From: Chloroflexota bacterium
Lineage (GTDB): Bacteria; Chloroflexota; Anaerolineae; Anaerolineales; Anaerolineaceae
Length of the DNA: 49,250 nucleotides
Direction: 5' to 3'
Assembly: GCA_023381565.1 (NCBI GenBank)
Contig: JAMCRR010000058.1
Span: 1 to 49,250, forward strand
Positions 8,399 to 16,143 of this stretch are shown here, piece after piece. Position 1 is the stretch's first letter, and each line of letters opens with the position of its first letter. The notes below the pieces were generated by a model. It was not told the DNA's origin. It worked only from the letters and a program-made list of their open reading frames with translations, and ran no database searches. A program made the position numbers and the translations under genes.

Positions 8399-8913
8399 AT
8401 AGAAATTGTTTATAGTCTTGCGGATGAGGATGTCGTAGCCCTGGCTGAGTTGCGCCTGGAGAAATCCCCATCTGCTCAGCGCAGGATTCGCATCGCACGT
8501 TTTGCATATTTAATCGGATTCATCCTCCTGGCTCTCGGATTTTGGCTTCTCGAGTGAGCCGGATTCGTGAGCATCATTTTCGCGTGCATGGGATTTGCGT
8601 TTTATGGACTGTATTCTGCGTTCTGGTCCTGGCGAGTCCGCAGGTCTACCAAATCTGCCTATCGAGATAAGGCCAGGCGCGATACATTATCCGCGCGAAC
8701 GCTGCGGATTAACGAAGACGGGTTAGAAGAAGAATCGTCCTATGGCAAGATCCAGGTAAAATGTAGCTTTGTGAAGCTGGCTCATCAAACCCCGGATTAC
8801 ACGTATCGATCGGCCAGGTTCCTTCCCTCGTGATTTCAAGAGGCCGGGTAAGTAAAGGAGATTATCAAGTTTTTATAAAGACCCTGGGAGATCAATTATC
8901 CAAGGATATCTGA
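8399..8913 (+). pseudogene. Decayed YcxB-like membrane protein gene
   Basis: Conceptual translation from 8399 gives IEIVYSLADEDVVALAEL, a hydrophobic segment ending FWLLE, an in-frame TGA (8555-8557), then AGFVSIIFACMGFAFYGLYS, RTLRINEDGLEEESSYGKI and LAHQTPDYTY. A frameshift near 8800-8830 then leads to VISRGRVSKGDYQVFIKTL in another frame, ending at 8913. This order (short N-terminus, two membrane segments, 'INEDGL', 'TPDY', 'IPKR..F') fits YcxB-family proteins of about 165-175 residues. The expected ATG is ATA. A missing start, an internal stop and a frameshift together make a dead gene likely. Residual open pieces such as 8567-8833 should not be annotated as independent genes. Confidence 0.72.
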
Positions 8914-9227
8914 CGCGGGAAAACGATCATCGGATGTAGGCCCTCGCATTTTTCCCGAAGGGTTTTCCGGGATTCTGATCAGATTGAGGCATTCCGGCTG
9001 GATAATGAATGGCTCGAGCAAATCGTCTAACCCGGGGTTCTACTTACCGGCTCGAGGGCCAGGGGGAAGGAGTAAGTTCCTTGGCTGTTCTGCCCACGAG
9101 GCGAATAATACCATCCCCCCATGGCAATGAAGGGATCGATGGTTGTTTCGTTGATTCGCAGGTTCGATGGTTCGTTTCTTCATCTCCCTCAGGAAAAAGT
9201 CACCCAAAATCTATGATTAATCCCGCC
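8914..9227. other. Intergenic region without recognisable gene
   Basis: About 310 bases between the YcxB-like pseudogene and the promoter of the Fur-type gene. A short open frame at 9009-9269 has no ribosome binding site and no family resemblance. At about 9133-9175 there is a cluster of degenerate short repeats (GATCGATGGTTG, TTCGTTGATTCG, TTCGATGGTTCG). A similar run on the other strand occurs at 26240-26265. Confidence 0.45.
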
Positions 9228-9256
9228 TTGACAAACCATCCCTATTTGCTTACAAT
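9228..9256 (+). promoter_or_regulatory. Consensus sigma-70-type promoter of the Fur/PerR-like gene
   Basis: TTGACA (9228-9233) and TACAAT (9251-9256) are separated by exactly 17 bases. The expected transcription start, near 9263, lies just before the PerR-like box. Confidence 0.8.
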
Positions 9257-9266
9257 AATTCTAAAT

Positions 9267-9281
9267 TAGTAATGATTATAA
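9267..9281 (+). promoter_or_regulatory. PerR-like operator box
   Basis: The 15 bases TAGTAATGATTATAA match the Bacillus PerR box consensus (TTATAATNATTATAA) at 12 of 14 defined positions. The box begins about four bases after the expected transcription start, a position suited to repression. Autoregulation by the Fur/PerR-type protein encoded immediately downstream is the natural reading. Confidence 0.62.
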
Positions 9282-9300
9282 ATTGAAATCAGGTTTATCA

Positions 9301-9732
9301 ATGAACGATATTTCCATCCTAACCAAAGCACTTCAGCACTCGGGGCTGCGGCTCACCCCGCAGCGCATGGCGATCTGCGAGCTGCTGGCAGCCACAGACC
9401 GGCACCCCACTGCCCTATGGATCTACGAGCAGCTGCGCCCGCGCTATCCATCATTGAGCCTGGCAACGGTGTACCACACCCTCGAAGCCCTGGTGGGGTT
9501 GGGGGCAATCAACGAGCTGGGTAGTGCCGGCGATGGGACGGTCCATTACGATGCCAATGTCCAACCGCATATCAACCTGGCCTGCGTGAGCTGCCACCGG
9601 GTGATCGACCTGCCCTCCGAGCATATCGAGCACGTCGCCTCGGAAGTGAAAGATGCCTCGGGTTACCGGCTGTTTGGCGCCCGTATCCTGTACTACGGCT
9701 TATGCCCCGAATGCCAGGCTAAAGCCATATAA
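9301..9732 (+). CDS. Fur/PerR-family metal-dependent repressor
   Basis: A 143-residue Fur-superfamily regulator. The N-terminal winged helix includes LRLTPQRMAICELL and the recognition region SLATVYHTLEAL (about 53-64). The C-terminal dimerisation domain has two CxxC pairs for structural zinc, Cys95/Cys98 and Cys135/Cys138. By comparison with PerR the regulatory metal site would use His35, Asp84, His90 and Asp103. The position matching PerR His93 is Asn92, so metal or peroxide sensing may differ. ATG 9301 is preferred over an upstream in-frame TTG at 9283. A consensus promoter and a PerR-like box lie directly upstream, and the metal-efflux ATPase follows on the same strand. Confidence 0.9.
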   Translation: MNDISILTKALQHSGLRLTPQRMAICELLAATDRHPTALWIYEQLRPRYPSLSLATVYHTLEALVGLGAINELGSAGDGTVHYDANVQPHINLACVSCHRVIDLPSEHIEHVASEVKDASGYRLFGARILYYGLCPECQAKAI

Positions 9733-9739
9733 ATTAATC

Positions 9740-9811
9740 ACCACAAACGCCGCGGAGATCACAGAGATAATCCGATAAAAACTCTGCGCTCTCTGTGAAC
9801 TCTGCGGTTAT
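9740..9811. repeat. Interspersed palindromic repeat, copy 2 (CCACA..CACAGAGA type)
   Basis: Arms at 9740-9770 (ACCACAAACG...CACAGAGATAA) and 9782-9811 (CTCTGCGCTCTCTGTG...GCGGTTAT) are imperfect inverted complements. They resemble the copy at 1608-1694, with more divergence. The element fills the gap between the Fur/PerR-like gene and the ATPase gene and would form a hairpin in a shared transcript. Confidence 0.6.
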
Positions 9812-9827
9812 AGCTGAGGTAATGACA

Positions 9828-12158
9828 ATGACGGAACAAAACAATGAAATGAACGACGTAGCCATTCCGGCTCATGGAGAACGCTGTACGGATGTGCTGA
9901 GCGACACGCTGCGCGGCTATGCAGGCATCGAAGAAGCCGAGTTCGAGCTCGAGGCTGCTCGCCTGAGGGTAATGTACGACCCACGCATACTGAGCGACGA
10001 AAACGCCATGCGCCTGGTACGCCAGGCAGCCAGCCGGGCCGGAGGGCGGGTGGCGCATTGCGCGTTGAAAAGCGATGCCGCCTGCCTGAAATGCAGCCAG
10101 CAGCTGCAGGGAGAGCTTGTGCGCCATTACCGCCAGCCTGAAACCCCGGCTGGGACCTGGGCTGCCTATCATGGAGGACTCCTGGAAGTGCAACTCAACC
10201 CGGCGCTGCTTTCTCAGGAGAGGGCAACAGTCGAGCAAAAGCTGGCCGTCCGTGAAGCCGCCCCTGCGGAAAAACCTGCCGGCCTCCCTCGGGCCAGTCT
10301 GGAGGTGATCTTCACCGTCGTTACCCTGGCGAGCACCGTGCTGGCTTATGTGGGAAGCCGGATCGGCGTGGCCGAAGACCTCATTACCGGGTTGTACGTC
10401 CTGGCATTCGCCGCCGGCGGCTATTACGGGCTGATCGACGGCGTCAAAGCACTCCAGGGTCGCCGGCTGGACGTGAACCTGCTGATGATCCTGGCGGCGT
10501 TGGGGGCGGCATTCGTCGGGCAGCCGGCGGAGGGCGCTGTGCTGCTCTTCTTATTCTCCCTCTCGAACACTTTGCAGAGCTATGCCATGGGCCGCTCGCG
10601 CAAAGCCATCGAAAAGCTGCTCAACCTGCGCCCGGCGCAAGCTACTGTGCGGCGCGGTTCGCGCCTGCAGCAAGTGCCCATTGAAAAGCTGATCCTGGGA
10701 GACGTGGTGGTTGTGCGTCCGGGAGAGCGCTTCCCGATCGACGGAGAGATCCTCAGCGGTGATTCGGATGTCGACCAGTCCACCATTACCGGCGAGTCGG
10801 TGCCGGTGCATAAAGACGTGGGTGACAGTGTCTTTGCCAGCACGGTCAACGGCAACGGCTCGCTGGAGATTCGCGTGACCCGCCTGGCGAAAGATACCAC
10901 CCTGGCGCGGATCGTCGCCATGGTCGAAGATGCCCAGGCCGCCAAAGCCCAAACGGAACGCATGCTGGACCGCTTCGAGCAGATCTATGCCCTGTTTGTA
11001 CTGGGGGGAGCTGTCTTGTTGATTGCCTTTCCGCTGCTCATTCTGAAAGAGGCGTTTTATCCGGTGTTTTACCGGGCAATGACCTGGCTGGTGGTGGCTT
11101 CGCCTTGCGCACTGGTCATCTCAACGCCTGCCAGCATCCTTTCCGCGATTGCCAACGGCGCCCGGCACGGCGTGCTTTTCAAGGGTGGTATCCACCTGGA
11201 GCGTACGGCTCAACTCAAGGTAGTGGCCTTCGATAAAACCGGCACACTGACCCATGGCTCGCCCTCGCTGACCGGGGTATATCCGGCGACGGGCGTGGCG
11301 GAGACCGAGCTGCTGCGCGTGACGGCAGCTCTGGAATCCCGTTCTGAGCACCCATTGGGCAAGGGCATCGTCAAAGGCGCTCAGGAACGCGGCCTGGATC
11401 TTCCAGAAGCGACTGATTTCCGCGCCGTACCCGGACAGGGCATCGAAGGCCGCGTGGGCGACAAACCGCTGTGGGTGGGCGGGGAGCGCCTGTTCGCCGA
11501 GCGGGGTGTGATCCTGCCGGAGAACGTGCGCATCCAGATGCATCATCTCGAAGAGGAAGGCCAGACGGTCATGCTGGTCAATTCCGCGGGGACCTGGTTG
11601 GGCATGCTCTCGGTCGCCGATACCCTGCGCGAAGACGCGGCGGGTATCATCCACCGTTTGAAGAGCCAGGGGATCGAGCGTGTGGTCATGCTGACCGGCG
11701 ATAACGAGCGCGTGGCCGCCGGCATCGCCCGTAAAGCAGGCGTGGATGAGTTCCACGCCGGACTGCTTCCGCAGGATAAAGTCAGCCTGCTGAAGAGCCT
11801 GCGCCAGAAATACGGCCTAACGGCCATGATCGGCGATGGCGTCAACGACGCCCCCGCCCTGGCCACGGCGGACGTAGGCGTAGCGATGGGCGGCGCGGGT
11901 ACGGACGTGGCCATGGAAACCGCCGACGTGGTGCTCATGGCGGATAACCTGGGAAAGCTGCCTCATGCTATCGGGTTGGCGCGCCAGGCGCGCAGCGTAG
12001 TCTTCCAGAACCTGACTTTTGCCCTGGCTGTGATCGTGGTGCTGGTCACTTCGGCGTTCGGTGCTTACCTGCCGCTGCCGCTGGGGGTGGTGGGGCACGA
12101 AGGCTCTACCGTTTTGGTCGTTCTGAACGGGCTGAGGCTGCTGGCTTATCGCGTCTGA
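9828..12158 (+). CDS. P1B-4-type heavy-metal-translocating ATPase
   Basis: A P-type ATPase of 776 residues that exports a transition metal. It has the phosphorylation motif DKTGTLT (Asp469), the TGES actuator motif, the SEHPLGKGI nucleotide-binding motif and GDGVNDAPA. The membrane metal-site motif is SPC (425-427) rather than CPC, and the last helix carries HEGST (from His757). These two are hallmarks of the P1B-4 group, which exports Co, Zn or Fe(II). The N-terminal region has an HMA-like fold remnant without the usual CxxC. ATG 9828 is preferred because GAGGT lies seven bases upstream. Its position behind a PerR-type gene recalls PerR-controlled Fe(II) exporters such as Bacillus PfeT, so iron efflux is a reasonable inference. 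Confidence 0.92.
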   Translation: MTEQNNEMNDVAIPAHGERCTDVLSDTLRGYAGIEEAEFELEAARLRVMYDPRILSDENAMRLVRQAASRAGGRVAHCALKSDAACLKCSQQLQGELVRHYRQPETPAGTWAAYHGGLLEVQLNPALLSQERATVEQKLAVREAAPAEKPAGLPRASLEVIFTVVTLASTVLAYVGSRIGVAEDLITGLYVLAFAAGGYYGLIDGVKALQGRRLDVNLLMILAALGAAFVGQPAEGAVLLFLFSLSNTLQSYAMGRSRKAIEKLLNLRPAQATVRRGSRLQQVPIEKLILGDVVVVRPGERFPIDGEILSGDSDVDQSTITGESVPVHKDVGDSVFASTVNGNGSLEIRVTRLAKDTTLARIVAMVEDAQAAKAQTERMLDRFEQIYALFVLGGAVLLIAFPLLILKEAFYPVFYRAMTWLVVASPCALVISTPASILSAIANGARHGVLFKGGIHLERTAQLKVVAFDKTGTLTHGSPSLTGVYPATGVAETELLRVTAALESRSEHPLGKGIVKGAQERGLDLPEATDFRAVPGQGIEGRVGDKPLWVGGERLFAERGVILPENVRIQMHHLEEEGQTVMLVNSAGTWLGMLSVADTLREDAAGIIHRLKSQGIERVVMLTGDNERVAAGIARKAGVDEFHAGLLPQDKVSLLKSLRQKYGLTAMIGDGVNDAPALATADVGVAMGGAGTDVAMETADVVLMADNLGKLPHAIGLARQARSVVFQNLTFALAVIVVLVTSAFGAYLPLPLGVVGHEGSTVLVVLNGLRLLAYRV

Positions 12159-12730
12159 TAGAGGATTTCCAGCCGTGCCGAACGGTGGAAACTGACGGGG
12201 ATGTGAAAAACCCGCTCCCTTCCCGCGCCGGTAACCGTCCAGGGGAGGGCTATTCCATCCAGTCGTACGCGGCTGGCAGGTCTGGGCAGGTAAAGGTCTA
12301 CGGTACCTGCGGCGCTGCGCGGCAGCGCTAGATCCACGACCAGCCCATCTCCGCTCGCCTGCCACCCGGCAATTTCCATTCCTTGCGAGATGTGCAGGTC
12401 GCTTCCCAGGTACGCCGGGGAAGCGGGATCGTGCTGGCGGACAGCGAGCAGCACGATCCCATGCGCAGGAATCAGATGGGTGAACGCTTTTCCCTCCGGC
12501 AGCCGCAAGCAGCGCCCCTCCCAGAAGGAGCGGGCATGCCAGGATGTCCTTGCGGGGAGGCCGAAATCCTGCGGATTGATCGCCTTTTCTTGAGAAGTAT
12601 CCTCCCAATTGAACTCGGTTAATAAATGCCAGGCGCCCGCCGGGCCGTCTAAATCTACCCGCAGGCGGGTCGGGGTGTGTCCTTCAAACCAGGGAGGAGA
12701 GGCCTCCGGTCGATGGGCGGGAGCACGCAT
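12146..12730 (-). CDS. C-terminal beta domain of the GH36 alpha-galactosidase, out of frame with the main part
   Basis: This 194-codon frame reads as the missing C-terminal beta-sandwich of the upstream glycosidase (LRVDLDGPAGAWHLLTEFNW, LPARTSWHARSFWE, SFHRSARLEILYQTR). Its nominal ATG at 12730 lies inside the main gene and has no ribosome binding site. The real junction is near 12711-12721, where restoring one C in a C run (minus strand) joins QCVLPP to HRPEASPPWFEG. It overlaps the 3' end of the convergent ATPase gene by 13 bases. It should be read as part of one broken or mis-sequenced gene spanning 12146-14508. Confidence 0.75.
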   Translation of the reverse strand: MRAPAHRPEASPPWFEGHTPTRLRVDLDGPAGAWHLLTEFNWEDTSQEKAINPQDFGLPARTSWHARSFWEGRCLRLPEGKAFTHLIPAHGIVLLAVRQHDPASPAYLGSDLHISQGMEIAGWQASGDGLVVDLALPRSAAGTVDLYLPRPASRVRLDGIALPWTVTGAGRERVFHIPVSFHRSARLEILYQTR

Positions 12731-14508
12731 TGAGCAATGCGCAGGCGCTCGGGGGAGAGGGCAGGAACATCATCGCTGAGGAAGACTGAGCCTCCCGTCA
12801 TGGATATCGCCGTCGCCAGCGTATGGACTTCTTCCAGAGTCAACCCGGAATCTTCCCTGGACAGCAGGCAGTCGGGGTCGTTCACCCACCAGCGCCGGTG
12901 CAGGGGGGCGCGTAACAGGATATTCTGCAGAGCATTGCGCGTGGAAGGCATGTGCGGTTCGGCGGATAACACAACCTGCACCTTGCGGTAGTTCGGAAGC
13001 CAGCTCTCGCTGACGTCCGCGCTGATGCGCATCGCTTCGAACAAACCGATAGCCGAGCCCAGCGGCACGCCGCAGCCCAGCAAGGTTGTTTCCGCGCCGG
13101 CTGCCTGGCGCAGGGCTTCCAGCCCGCGACGCAAGACCTGGGCGCGCGTGAGGCGGGGGTCGTGGTGGGCGCCGCGCAGCGCCCCCGCATACAGGAAATC
13201 CAGTTTGAGATAGGGAAAGCCCCATTCATGCGCGGCAGTATCCACGCTGCGGCAGGCGTATTCCAGTGCTCCAGGGTGAGTCAGGTCGAGGGCGTTGGTA
13301 AAGACATCCCAGATAAAGCCGGCGTTCACCGGCCTGCCCCGCTCGCTGCGCAGCAGGTAATCCGGGTGCTCGTGCACCAGTGCTGCCCGGGGATGGACGA
13401 TGAAAGGCGCCAGCCACAACCCGGGAGTAAACCCGCTGGCTCGGATCTGTTTCGCAAGCGGCTCGACCCCCTGCGGGAAGCCGGGCCGGAAAGCGAACCA
13501 GTCTCCCGGAAAACGCTCGAAGCCGTCGTCGATCTGGATGATGGAAAGCGGCAGCTCAGGGCGGCGGCGTGCAGCCTCAGCCAGGTTGCGCTCCACATCC
13601 TCGGCTTTCAGGTGGTTGAAATAATAGTACCAGGAACACCATCCGGAAGGTGAGTCGGGCAGGAGAGTGGGATCCATGCCGTGCTGGCGAGCGACCGCAT
13701 CCAGATACAGTGCCAGGGGGTCCGGGTCGTTGAGATCCAGGAAGGCCAGGGTGGCCCAATCTGTGGTCAGGCTCGACCCTGGATCCAGCCGGGCGCCGTC
13801 CCCGCTGGCCATGAGGCGCAGCCTGGGTCTGCCGTCCATCCAGACTTCTGCCGTGCCGAACTGCTGCTGCTGTGAGAGAAATCCGGCCAGCAGGGCAGTG
13901 CGGTGCGTGCGGTCTACCAGGATGCCGTAGAAATCGCTGGAGTAATGGCCCGGCCGCCTGGGTACTGGGGTAGACGGGTTGACCGCCGGGGGAGATTGGA
14001 TCGGTCCCAGGCGGGTGCGCCGCTGGGTTTGGTCTGGGCTGTACAGCCCGCTGTACGACCAGGATTGCCAGCCGTGGGAAAAGAAACCCAGATCGCCGGG
14101 CTGCGGATGGAGCGAAAGCCCCCCGGCGGAGGTGTGGAGCATTTCCAGATGGACGACCCAAACCGGTTTCGCGCTGAGGTTGCTCATCTTCAACTGCCAC
14201 AAGAACAGCGGCAGACGCTCGGTGAGGGCGAAAGTGATCTCATACTGCATGCCCGCCGGATTGGGCTGCATTGCAATGCGGATCTGGCGCAGCGGTCCGT
14301 GCGGAGAGGCGGCCTGGCCGGTCTCAGAGACCTCCCCCGGGAGCCAGCTGTTGGCCAAGTCTTCGTACAATTCGCCTTCGCGGTGATACGTGATGCCCAG
14401 GCGCGCCTTCACCCGGCGGGGATTCGTCCCGCCCAGCGTAGCTAACGTCCATTGACCCTGTTCGGGTTGGCAAAGCAGCTGCAGCGCAGGGGTTTCGACG
14501 GAGATCAT
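12655..14508 (-). CDS. GH36-type alpha-galactosidase, truncated by frameshift
   Basis: This glycoside hydrolase family 36/clan GH-D enzyme would release alpha-linked galactose (melibiose, raffinose-type sugars). The N-terminal beta-supersandwich (about 1-300) includes GFFSHGWQSWSYSGLY. The TIM barrel starts with SGWCSWYYYFNHL. The nucleophile is Asp437 in YLKLDFLYAG and the acid/base is Asp498 in ISADVSESW; both are present. There is no signal peptide, so the enzyme is cytoplasmic. After QCVLPP the frame runs into 20 unrelated residues and stops, while the true C-terminal domain continues in another frame (12146-12730). A TATGAT at 14521-14526 on the minus strand lies only 12 bases before the ATG, and no Shine-Dalgarno sequence is visible. 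Confidence 0.88.
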   Translation of the reverse strand: MISVETPALQLLCQPEQGQWTLATLGGTNPRRVKARLGITYHREGELYEDLANSWLPGEVSETGQAASPHGPLRQIRIAMQPNPAGMQYEITFALTERLPLFLWQLKMSNLSAKPVWVVHLEMLHTSAGGLSLHPQPGDLGFFSHGWQSWSYSGLYSPDQTQRRTRLGPIQSPPAVNPSTPVPRRPGHYSSDFYGILVDRTHRTALLAGFLSQQQQFGTAEVWMDGRPRLRLMASGDGARLDPGSSLTTDWATLAFLDLNDPDPLALYLDAVARQHGMDPTLLPDSPSGWCSWYYYFNHLKAEDVERNLAEAARRRPELPLSIIQIDDGFERFPGDWFAFRPGFPQGVEPLAKQIRASGFTPGLWLAPFIVHPRAALVHEHPDYLLRSERGRPVNAGFIWDVFTNALDLTHPGALEYACRSVDTAAHEWGFPYLKLDFLYAGALRGAHHDPRLTRAQVLRRGLEALRQAAGAETTLLGCGVPLGSAIGLFEAMRISADVSESWLPNYRKVQVVLSAEPHMPSTRNALQNILLRAPLHRRWWVNDPDCLLSREDSGLTLEEVHTLATAISMTGGSVFLSDDVPALSPERLRIAQCVLPPIDRRPLLPGLKDTPRPACG

Positions 14509-14678
14509 AGGATTGAGTTTATCATAGCATGTATTTAAAGCACTGCACCCCCGGGCGGCTCCAACCAGGGGATGCAGTCAAGTTCAGGAGAATGCTTTTT
14601 CAATATAGGGGATGAGATTAATATGTACATGAAGAGCAGATGAAAATAATATGAGAATTTACGTAACCCGTGTAACGA

Positions 14679-15296
14679 TTAACCAAGGGCCGCCTGGATC
14701 GCCTCCAGAGAGATGGGGCCCGCTCTCAATACAACCGGCTCTGGCCCGGTACAGTCGATGACCGTTGAGGGCACACCTCCCGGGGTGGCGCCGCCGTCCA
14801 GCACCAGGTCGATGCGCCCACCTAACTGTCTGAGCACGTCCTGGGCGGTGTGGGGGTTCTCACCGCCCGAGAGGTTAGCCGATGTCGTGGCCAGGGGGCC
14901 GGCACGGCGCAGAAGTGCCCGAGCAAACCGATGGTCGGGAATGCGCAGGCCGATCGTGGGTAGAGGCGAAAGTACCTCGGGTAGGTCTGGATGTCGGGTG
15001 ACGATCAAGGTTAACGGCCCCGGCCAAAACCGTTCTGCGAGCCGGCGGGCATACTCTCCGAAGGCGGTAGTCACCCGGGGCAGCTGGCTGCTGTCGCCTA
15101 GCAGCACGGCAATGGCTTTAATGCTCTCGCGACCCTTGGCGAGGAACAAGCGCTCGATGCCCGCCGGAGAAAATGCCGAGGCAGCCACACCGTAGACGGT
15201 ATCGGTGGGGTATGCCACCAGCCCATCTCGCTGCAGCACCTCCAGCGCCCGGGGAATGGCCTCCGCATGGGTGGATTTCAGGGTCTCAGTCTCCAT
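14679..15296 (-). CDS. tsaC: L-threonylcarbamoyladenylate synthase (TsaC/Sua5/YrdC family)
   Basis: A 205-residue YrdC-domain protein that makes threonylcarbamoyl-AMP from threonine, bicarbonate and ATP, the first step of t6A modification at tRNA position 37. Supporting motifs are AYPTDTVYGVAASAF (about 29-43), the LAKGRESIKAIAVLL lysine region, FWPGPLTLIV and ATTSANLSGG (about 137-146). The length fits the short TsaC form without the Sua5 C-terminal domain. The start overlaps the end of prmC by 11 bases, giving a tight translation-related cluster prfA-prmC-tsaC. Confidence 0.93.
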   Translation of the reverse strand: METETLKSTHAEAIPRALEVLQRDGLVAYPTDTVYGVAASAFSPAGIERLFLAKGRESIKAIAVLLGDSSQLPRVTTAFGEYARRLAERFWPGPLTLIVTRHPDLPEVLSPLPTIGLRIPDHRFARALLRRAGPLATTSANLSGGENPHTAQDVLRQLGGRIDLVLDGGATPGGVPSTVIDCTGPEPVVLRAGPISLEAIQAALG

Positions 15297-16143
15297 GGTC
15301 GATGATCAGCAGCCGGTCCCGGCCTGAAAGATCCTGGATGACCCGAACTTGAGCTTCAGGGAAAACAACGTAGCCCAGCTCTTGCGCTGCCATTCCCTGG
15401 CCGGCCTCGATCTCGCACAGAATCCGGCCGCCAGTGGCAAGCCGGGTTTTCGCCTGCAAGAGCAGTCGCCGGATCAAGTCCAATCCGTCAGTACCCCCAT
15501 CCAGCGCCAGGGCCGGCTCTCGCCGGTACACGGCCAGCGAATGTAGCATATCGGTGGGCACGTAGGGCAGGTTAGCGCAGACCAGGTCGAAAGGCCCGAC
15601 CAGAGCGGCAAGCAGGTCGACCTGGATGAGCTGAACCCGTCCACTCAGGCCGCTGTGGCGCAGGTTAGCTTGAGCCACACGCAGCGCTCCAGGCGAAAGG
15701 TCTGTCGCCAATAGGTGCAGGTCTGGGGTATGAGCGGCCAGGGAAACGGCGATGCACCCGGAGCCGGTGCCCACATCTACCGTCCGGCGGCGTGATGGAT
15801 GGTCTCTCAGCCAGCGCAGGGCCTCCTCCACCAGCAGCTCCGTCTCGGGGCGGGGAATGAGCACTTCCGGGGTGATCAATAGGTCCACCCCGTAGAATTC
15901 CCAGTGTCCCAGGACGTACGGCAGCGGTTCGCCTTGCTCCAGGCTGGATAGAGCGGCTTGCAGGGCCTCCGATTGGATAGGAGTGAGGCTTGCTTCGAGG
16001 TGGGCCAGCACCCAGGTGCGAGGTTTATCCAGGATGTACGCCAGGAGCACCTGGGCATCCAGCAAGGGGGTTTCGCTTACGGCACTCAGGCGCTGGGCGA
16101 GGATAGTGTACAGCGGGGTGAAGATGGTTGCGTCAGCCTTCAT
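15286..16143 (-). CDS. prmC: Peptide chain release factor N5-glutamine methyltransferase PrmC
   Basis: A SAM-dependent methyltransferase of 285 residues that methylates the glutamine of the GGQ motif in release factors. Residues about 1-80 form the helical N-terminal domain. The Rossmann domain carries VDVGTGSGCIAVSLA (motif I, about 122-136), and the substrate-binding NPPY-type motif appears as NLPYVP. The variant NLPY keeps the functional Asn-Pro-Tyr. The neighbour prfA encodes its substrate RF1, and the reading frames overlap by 11 bases, so co-translation is likely. Confidence 0.93.
   Translation of the reverse strand: MKADATIFTPLYTILAQRLSAVSETPLLDAQVLLAYILDKPRTWVLAHLEASLTPIQSEALQAALSSLEQGEPLPYVLGHWEFYGVDLLITPEVLIPRPETELLVEEALRWLRDHPSRRRTVDVGTGSGCIAVSLAAHTPDLHLLATDLSPGALRVAQANLRHSGLSGRVQLIQVDLLAALVGPFDLVCANLPYVPTDMLHSLAVYRREPALALDGGTDGLDLIRRLLLQAKTRLATGGRILCEIEAGQGMAAQELGYVVFPEAQVRVIQDLSGRDRLLIIDHGD

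Noticed and set aside
8555..8557. TGA in the YcxB-like remnant as another selenocysteine codon
   Set aside because: The position is a membrane-loop residue without redox context, and the gene has two further inactivating lesions.
9009..9269. 86-codon plus-strand frame upstream of the Fur-type gene
   Set aside because: It runs through the promoter and operator of the regulator gene and has low-complexity, family-free sequence.
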